Shown here: in pieces, positions 59,175-64,000 of the stretch
Position numbering within the stretch: the stretch's first letter is position 1
Layout of the letters: each line of letters opens with the position of its first letter
Assembly (NCBI GenBank): GCA_023251835.1
Contig: JAHEXZ010000016.1
Coordinates: forward strand, 25,071 to 89,070
Length of the DNA: 64,000 nucleotides
Direction: 5' to 3'
From: Bacteroidota bacterium
GTDB taxonomy: Bacteria > Bacteroidota > Bacteroidia > 2-12-FULL-35-15
The notes under the pieces: generated by a model
What the model was told of the DNA's origin: nothing
Database searches by the model: none
Seen by the model: only the letters and a program-made list of their open reading frames with translations
Translations under genes and position numbers: made by a program

Positions 59175-62100
59175 TTATCGTACAAGTGTAACTGTTCCTG
59201 TATAAGTGTGTGTGCGGCCTTTAATATCTTTAATAGAAAACTGATAAATATAAACATCCTTTTGTGCTATAGCATTGCCGCCATTGGCTCTGCCATCCCA
59301 AGGTTCATCATAGTGTTTTGTTTCATATATTTTGTTTCCCCAACGATCAAAAATGGTCATTTTGTACTCTAAGAGACCATATCCATATCCCTGAAAGCAA
59401 TCGTTAATTCCATCTCTGTCAGGTGTGAATGCGTTAGGAACAAAGAATGACCACTCTGGTTCAATGGTAATTGTTCTGTAAGTTGAGTCAGTACAGCCAT
59501 ATTGATTAGCAACAGCAAGCATTATGATATAGCTGCCAGTATCTGCATACTCATGTGGTGCAGGGGTGGCATCCGTTGAAGTGGTGGAGTCACCGAAGTC
59601 CCAGTTCCATACTGTTGCACCCATAGATAAGTTTTTAATTGTGATTCCGGGATTCATAACAGATACCGTTTGTGGTTCAGCATTAAAATTTGCAATAGGA
59701 TTCGGGTAAACAATAATGTAGTTGCTTTTAGTAAGTGTGCTCACACAACCGCTATCGGTGGTTGCTGTTAGTATAATATCAAAATTGAGAGCTGTTGGTG
59801 TAGGCGTACTGCCTGTATTGTTACTATAACAATAATATCCATCTGCAGAATTACCAGTAGCTCCTGGTTCTCCATAATTCCATACATAGGAGGTAATATT
59901 TCCGCTTACTGTGCTTTGGAAATTTACACATAGCGGGCTGCAACCATTGGTATCCGGTGCGGTAAAGTTTACAACCGGGTTAGGATTAATGGTAATGATT
60001 TTAGTAATAGAATCACTGCATCCGAAGTTAGAAGTAACAGTGAGTTGAGTATTATAAGTGCCTGTTAAAGAATAAAGATGAGAAGTATTTTGGTTGTTTT
60101 TTAAAGGGCCACCATCTCCAAAATCCCAAGCCCAAAACTGTATAATATCAGGAGGCGAAATGGTAGACGCATTATTTAAAAATACAACAGAACCTTCACA
60201 AACATTACCAAACGAGAAGTTTGTGGTTGGCAGAGGATGAATATAAATATTTTTTGTAGTAGTATCTTTACAGCCATCGCTGGTGGTAACAATTAATTCA
60301 ACCGTGTATGTTCCATAATTTGAATAGGCATGGTTGGGATTCTGTAGGATTGACAAAGGGTTATTATCTCCATAATTCCATGACCACGCATTAATAGTTG
60401 CACCTGCATTGGTGGAATTATCCGCGAAAGGAATAGTATCACCTATGCAGGCTTGGGCATCTGCAAAGTCGGCTGTGGGTTTTGGAAACTGATCACTAAG
60501 GGAGATGACGGTATCAAAGCTGCATCCCAGGCTGGATGTAACGAAACAGTTATAGGTACCGCTTGTTAAACCAGTAGCTTTTGAAGTGCTGTCATTGAGT
60601 AGTGCATTTGAGACAGAGGGAGTCCATGTAATACCTGTAATTTGTTGGTTGCCAAGAAGTGTAATAGTGATATCACCATTATTATCCAAGGCACACAAGG
60701 GATTTGTTTTTTGAACAGAAATAGCATTGCTATTATTGGTAATTTTAATGGTATCGGTATAAAAAGAAGGACTACAGGCACCGTCTTTAATGGATACAAC
60801 ATGATTTCCCAACGTTAGGTTTGTTCTGACAGAATCCGTATTCCCATCGTCCCAAAAAAAGGAAAAAGGAGGTATTCCAAGTGTTGGTGTTACTTTTACG
60901 GTGTTTAATTCGGGGTCACAGGGGTCAGAAGTAATTTGAATATCTGCCTCCCCACAGGCTTCGCGTCCAAATGGTAGGGTTTGGAGGAAGCCATCGCCAG
61001 AAGCAACAATATCAGAATTGATTGCATAGGCAATATCGTAAACAGCTGTGGTTGTTGGCTGGAACTCTTTTTGTATTAAATTGAAATCAAAACGGTAAAC
61101 GCCATTTGATGCACCCACAAACAGGTTGTTACATTTATCAGCCAGTATGCCGCTTCCAAGATTTTGTTGTCCTCCGGGTATAACAGCGCTGCTAATTAAG
61201 GCCTGAGTGTTCATATCCCATTTTTTGATTGTGGCACCATCAGAAGTAAACAAAAAAGAAGTGCCACCCAATGTCATAAAGTTATAGCCATTTGCAGACC
61301 ATCCCGGATAATAGGTTGGTGTGGAAATTCCTATTTCGGAGAGATTGTATCCGTCACCGATATTAGTAATGGTGTTGTTTTGGCTATCTGTAAAAGTAAG
61401 AATATTGGGGTTAGAGTGTTTTAAATATGCTTTTCCAAATTCATCTACACATAAACCGGCAACATCACTTTGTGATTGGTTATAAACCGATTTAGCATTT
61501 ACCAAAGTTCCTGTATTTACGTCTATTTCGGCAATATTTAATGTTGGGCTGGTGGTGCCCCCTCCGGCAACAATGACTTTGTTGGTGACACAGTTTAAGG
61601 CTAAACGCCAATGTTCCCGGAAATTACCGTCATAAGAACTTTGCCATATCAGGGATGATGTAGAACTATACTTATATGTACGTGCACCATTTGAAACAAA
61701 CCCTTCGCATAAATAAAAGCTACCATTTCCTTCTACAAGCATATCGCCATAATAACTTTGGTCAATCCCGCTATTACTTAATGACCAAATGACTGCACCG
61801 CCAGAAGAAGGGTATTTCTCAACAGTATAGCCACCTTGCTGTCCACCGTATATATATATATTTCCGGCATTATCTACCCCATTGTCATAAGCCTGGGCCG
61901 GGGTAAAACCTGGAACAAGCAGCCATGGGTCAATAATGAGTTCTTTGTTTTTTTCGTAAAAAGGGATATCAAACGAAACCGTGTTTTCACTGATTTTAAA
62001 AGAAGACCCAATTTTTTCATGGTTTTCTGAGTAAAAAGTAACGGGAGCATGGTCAATGATGTCTCCAGCGATGGTTTTTATTTGAATATCACCATTTTTA

Positions 62101-62744
62101 TTTATGATTTTCACATTCTTATCGTATTGCATTTTAACAAGGCTCAAGTCTGCTCCCGGATGAATTAAAAGATTGTATTTTATGCCATTATCCGGATGAA
62201 AAATATATTCTATATCAATGCCGGGATATAAATCTTTATAAATAAGTTTAGAATAGCCATCGCAAAAAAGAGTTTGGAGCCTATTATTCTCATTGTTTAC
62301 GATATAGGAGTAATGGGTTGTTTGCTTGTCCTGTGGGATAATTATGGCATTAGGATTTGAGTTAAGCCATTTAACAAAAATGTATTCGGTTGTATTTTTT
62401 ATTTTCCGGACTCTTTCTTCTCTTTCTTCTTCGCTTTCGAAAAAACTAAATAGAGGAACTTTTGATTTTGTATAGGAATTAAACCGATAGCGAATACCAT
62501 CGTTATAAAAAAACACTTGCTGACCTTTATCTATGCAATATTGAAATCCTTTTTTATCTTCGGGAAGCAGGTTATCAAACTGGCCTTTGTTTTCAATAAA
62601 GGCTTTGCGTTCAAATGGAATAATTTTCCAGGGAAGGTTGTTTGCTGTTTTATTATACTTGTTTTGAGAAAACGCTGAAAAGCTTGTGAAAAGAATCACA
62701 ATCAGAAGAGAGCCCAATTTAATGTCTCGTACTATTTTTCTCAT
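59175..62744 (-). CDS. Secreted beta-propeller protein with four PKD domains and CHU_C signal
   Basis: A 1189-residue type IX secretion cargo and paralogue of the gene at 17660-22075. Signal peptide ends near FSAFSQ. The shared head includes FIENKGQFD, KDLYPGIDIEYIFHPDNGIKYNLLIHPG, IIDHAPVTFYSE and LIIDPW, with a charged Glu/Arg run (ESEEEREERVRK) at the place where the paralogue has its Lys/Glu run. Propeller-like repeats fill about 290-620, an SprB-like repeat about 620-745. Four PKD domains start near 753 and correspond to PKDs 4-7 of the seven-PKD genes, with a degenerate third (SYVWNYGEPG). CHU_C begins near 1096 (FVPNAFTPDRDGIND, FDRWGNKIYET). Likely surface-exposed. Confidence 0.93.
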   Translation of the reverse strand: MRKIVRDIKLGSLLIVILFTSFSAFSQNKYNKTANNLPWKIIPFERKAFIENKGQFDNLLPEDKKGFQYCIDKGQQVFFYNDGIRYRFNSYTKSKVPLFSFFESEEEREERVRKIKNTTEYIFVKWLNSNPNAIIIPQDKQTTHYSYIVNNENNRLQTLFCDGYSKLIYKDLYPGIDIEYIFHPDNGIKYNLLIHPGADLSLVKMQYDKNVKIINKNGDIQIKTIAGDIIDHAPVTFYSENHEKIGSSFKISENTVSFDIPFYEKNKELIIDPWLLVPGFTPAQAYDNGVDNAGNIYIYGGQQGGYTVEKYPSSGGAVIWSLSNSGIDQSYYGDMLVEGNGSFYLCEGFVSNGARTYKYSSTSSLIWQSSYDGNFREHWRLALNCVTNKVIVAGGGTTSPTLNIAEIDVNTGTLVNAKSVYNQSQSDVAGLCVDEFGKAYLKHSNPNILTFTDSQNNTITNIGDGYNLSEIGISTPTYYPGWSANGYNFMTLGGTSFLFTSDGATIKKWDMNTQALISSAVIPGGQQNLGSGILADKCNNLFVGASNGVYRFDFNLIQKEFQPTTTAVYDIAYAINSDIVASGDGFLQTLPFGREACGEADIQITSDPCDPELNTVKVTPTLGIPPFSFFWDDGNTDSVRTNLTLGNHVVSIKDGACSPSFYTDTIKITNNSNAISVQKTNPLCALDNNGDITITLLGNQQITGITWTPSVSNALLNDSTSKATGLTSGTYNCFVTSSLGCSFDTVISLSDQFPKPTADFADAQACIGDTIPFADNSTNAGATINAWSWNYGDNNPLSILQNPNHAYSNYGTYTVELIVTTSDGCKDTTTKNIYIHPLPTTNFSFGNVCEGSVVFLNNASTISPPDIIQFWAWDFGDGGPLKNNQNTSHLYSLTGTYNTQLTVTSNFGCSDSITKIITINPNPVVNFTAPDTNGCSPLCVNFQSTVSGNITSYVWNYGEPGATGNSADGYYCYSNNTGSTPTPTALNFDIILTATTDSGCVSTLTKSNYIIVYPNPIANFNAEPQTVSVMNPGITIKNLSMGATVWNWDFGDSTTSTDATPAPHEYADTGSYIIMLAVANQYGCTDSTYRTITIEPEWSFFVPNAFTPDRDGINDCFQGYGYGLLEYKMTIFDRWGNKIYETKHYDEPWDGRANGGNAIAQKDVYIYQFSIKDIKGRTHTYTGTVTLVR

Positions 62745-62776
62745 GCTTTTTCTCCCTCGGCCAAATCCTGTATCAA

Positions 62777-62784
62777 CAAATATA
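62777..62784 (-). promoter_or_regulatory. -7 promoter element of the four-PKD cargo gene
   Basis: The minus strand reads TATATTTG, perfect TAnnTTTG, 33 bases before the ATG at 62744. A GAGGGAG sequence lies just before the start codon, an unusually good Shine-Dalgarno for this genome. Confidence 0.5.
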
Positions 62785-62863
62785 AGGTTTTTTAAATAAG
62801 ATAAAAAGAATTAAAGAATGGTTGCATGGTAAGAAACAGCTTTATTTGTTTCGTTCGGATTAT

Positions 62864-62914
62864 ACACTTCGGCTGAATGAGTTTGTCAGTTTTACAAACT
62901 CATTCACTCAGTAT
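62864..62914 (+). repeat. Intergenic hairpin element, copy D (half unit)
   Basis: Only the first half of the double-hairpin element: CACTTCGGCTGAATGAGTTTG onward, pairing 62874-62886 with 62894-62906 (13 perfect bp, 7-base loop). It lies 27 bases beyond the lspA stop codon. The second (ACTGAATTT) hairpin is absent. Confidence 0.75.
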
Positions 62915-62940
62915 ATATTGCCTAATTTGGAAAAGGCTTT

Positions 62941-63603
62941 TTAAATATCTTTTTCTTCGGTAGTATTAACAAGATTCTCCGGTGCCGGGTTTTGCAGGTT
63001 TTCTTTTGTTTTTTTAGAAAAAAAACGTTTTTGGAATAATATAATCAAAGCAACACCTATGCTGATAGAGGCATCTGCAATATTAAATACAGGTCTGAAG
63101 AAAATAAAATCTTCTGTTCCCCAAAAAGGAAACCAGGTCGGAAAATGACCTTTGATAACAGGAAAGTAGAGCATATCTACAACCTTACCATGCAGGAAAC
63201 CGGCATATCCGCCTTCTTCGGGTAGGAAGCGGGCTATTTCATAATTGCTATCGCTAAATAATATACCGTAAAAAGCACTGTCAATAATATTTCCAACAGC
63301 GCCTGCAAAAATTAAAGCAATGCAGGTGATATAAAATTTATCTTCTTTCTGGCGGGTGAGTGACCATAAATACCATCCAATGGCAACGACAGCTACAATG
63401 CGAAAAACACTTAAAAAAAGTTTACCAAAATTCCCACCAAACTCCATTCCATAGGCCATTCCATTGTTTTCAGTAAAATGAATGATAAACCAATCACCGG
63501 CAATATGTACTTCCTCTCCAAGAAAAAAATGAGTTTTTATATATATTTTGACTAATTGGTCAATTAGCAATACAAGGAATATAATGATTAACGGTTTTCT
63601 CAC
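62941..63603 (-). CDS. lspA: Lipoprotein signal peptidase (signal peptidase II)
   Basis: Inner-membrane aspartyl protease that removes signal peptides from prolipoproteins after lipidation; it would process the lipoproteins predicted in this window. The 220-residue product starts at GTG and has four transmembrane helices. Signatures: LVLLIDQLVKIYIK, FTENNGMAYGM, catalytic Asp108 in GAVGNIIDSAFYG and Asp177 in FNIADASISIGV. The insert between the two aspartates (about 130-165) and a charged C-terminal tail are usual for Bacteroidota. Confidence 0.96.
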   Translation of the reverse strand: MRKPLIIIFLVLLIDQLVKIYIKTHFFLGEEVHIAGDWFIIHFTENNGMAYGMEFGGNFGKLFLSVFRIVAVVAIGWYLWSLTRQKEDKFYITCIALIFAGAVGNIIDSAFYGILFSDSNYEIARFLPEEGGYAGFLHGKVVDMLYFPVIKGHFPTWFPFWGTEDFIFFRPVFNIADASISIGVALIILFQKRFFSKKTKENLQNPAPENLVNTTEEKDI

Positions 63604-63668
63604 GAGTGGCCAATTTTTAATATAGATTTACAAAATTAAAAATATTCGGGAGTATAGGGTGCTTTTTT

Positions 63669-63697
63669 GCCACAGATTGCACAGATTTTCACAGATT
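63669..63697 (-). repeat. Variant of the GCCACAGATT repeat
   Basis: GCCACAGATTGCACAGATT, then TTCACAGATT. Related to the family at 38725, 45644 and 52541. It touches the stop codon of the YcaQ-like gene. Confidence 0.5.
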
Positions 63698-64000
63698 ATT
63701 GAAGGTTTTTGGTTATGGATATAATTTTTTTCTTCCAGGCGGTATCGGCTTTTTCAATGCTGATATTATCACAGTTGTTGAATGCTGCGAATTTTTTTAG
63801 TTTGGATGCAAACAGCATGTTAAAAGAGTCGTTGGGTTTGAATTTTTTTTCAAAATGTATAGATTTAATAGAGAATGTTTTCGTTGCTCTGTCTGCTTTG
63901 GGGTCGAAACGCGCAATAAATTTGTCGCCATATAAAACAGGCAATGTGAAATAGCCATATTTGCGTTTAGGTTCCGGTAAGTAACATTCAATCATGTAAT
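63696..64000 (-). CDS. YcaQ-like winged-helix protein, C-terminal part (gene continues past the window edge)
   Basis: The last about 100 residues of a protein whose start lies beyond position 64000. The segment ECYLPEPKRKYGYFTLPVLYGDKFIARFDPKADRATKTFSIKSIHFE matches the C-terminal region of the YcaQ/AlkZ family, winged-helix DNA glycosylases that unhook DNA crosslinks; the P-x-P-x-R-KYGYF and G-x-R-D-P-KADR blocks are diagnostic. The catalytic Q-x-Q/D part is not in the window, so activity cannot be judged. Codons before the Met at 63995 stay open, which supports truncation by the window edge. Confidence 0.85.
   Translation of the reverse strand, partial: YMIECYLPEPKRKYGYFTLPVLYGDKFIARFDPKADRATKTFSIKSIHFEKKFKPNDSFNMLFASKLKKFAAFNNCDNISIEKADTAWKKKIISITKNLQ

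Overview
The window is a chromosomal segment of a Bacteroidota bacterium, order not resolved. The evidence is: five proteins ending in the gliding-motility-associated (CHU_C, type B) C-terminal domain and two ending in type A (Por_Secre_tail) type IX secretion signals; SprB and PKD repeats; promoter elements matching the Bacteroidota -7 consensus TAnnTTTG; weak Shine-Dalgarno sequences; and low GC content. No rRNA, CRISPR array, phage or insertion sequence was seen.

Layout. 0-3.4 kb: a DEAD-box helicase (cut by the window edge) diverges from dxs, followed by an unknown lipoprotein. 3.5-22.1 kb: four very large type IX secretion cargo genes in a row. Three of them end in the same cassette of seven PKD domains plus CHU_C behind three different N-terminal heads (glycine-rich, FG-GAP, beta-propeller). 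22.1-24.2 kb: a NifU-like Fe-S protein, an SGNH-like lipoprotein without its serine, and a lipo-cupredoxin. 24.4-29.0 kb: coaX, an outer-membrane protein, lptC, a small membrane protein and a CNNM/CorC-type transporter. 29.0-34.0 kb: a Crp/Fnr regulator, a YiaA-like protein with a likely Crp/Fnr operator, a phospholipase D-type lipoprotein, and a delta-60-repeat secreted protein. 34.4-41.4 kb: ppiD, an SRPBCC protein, an M28 peptidase, rpiB, nadA and a FISUMP protein. 41.5-45.6 kb: mnmG with two perfect parS-type palindromes just downstream, a methyltransferase, a 752-bp AT-rich gene-free stretch and a DUF486 membrane protein. 45.9 kb: tRNA-Phe(GAA) with its own promoter and terminator.

46.3-55.6 kb is an acyl-CoA catabolic operon resembling atu/liu (acyclic terpene or leucine) pathways: biotin-dependent carboxylase beta and alpha subunits, a crotonase, AtuA split into two genes, and an acyl-CoA dehydrogenase. 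A nuclease-like gene preceded by a 286-bp tandem duplication interrupts it. 55.7-62.7 kb holds, on the minus strand, a secreted metzincin protease and a fifth CHU_C protein that is a paralogue of the 17.7-kb gene. The window ends with lspA and a partial YcaQ-like gene.

Across the window lie several families of dispersed intergenic palindromes. The clearest is a roughly 100-bp double-hairpin element in four copies (3.4, 24.3, 55.6 and 62.9 kb). One copy supplies the last codons and stop of the metzincin gene. All functional calls rest on reading motifs by eye; no database search was run.
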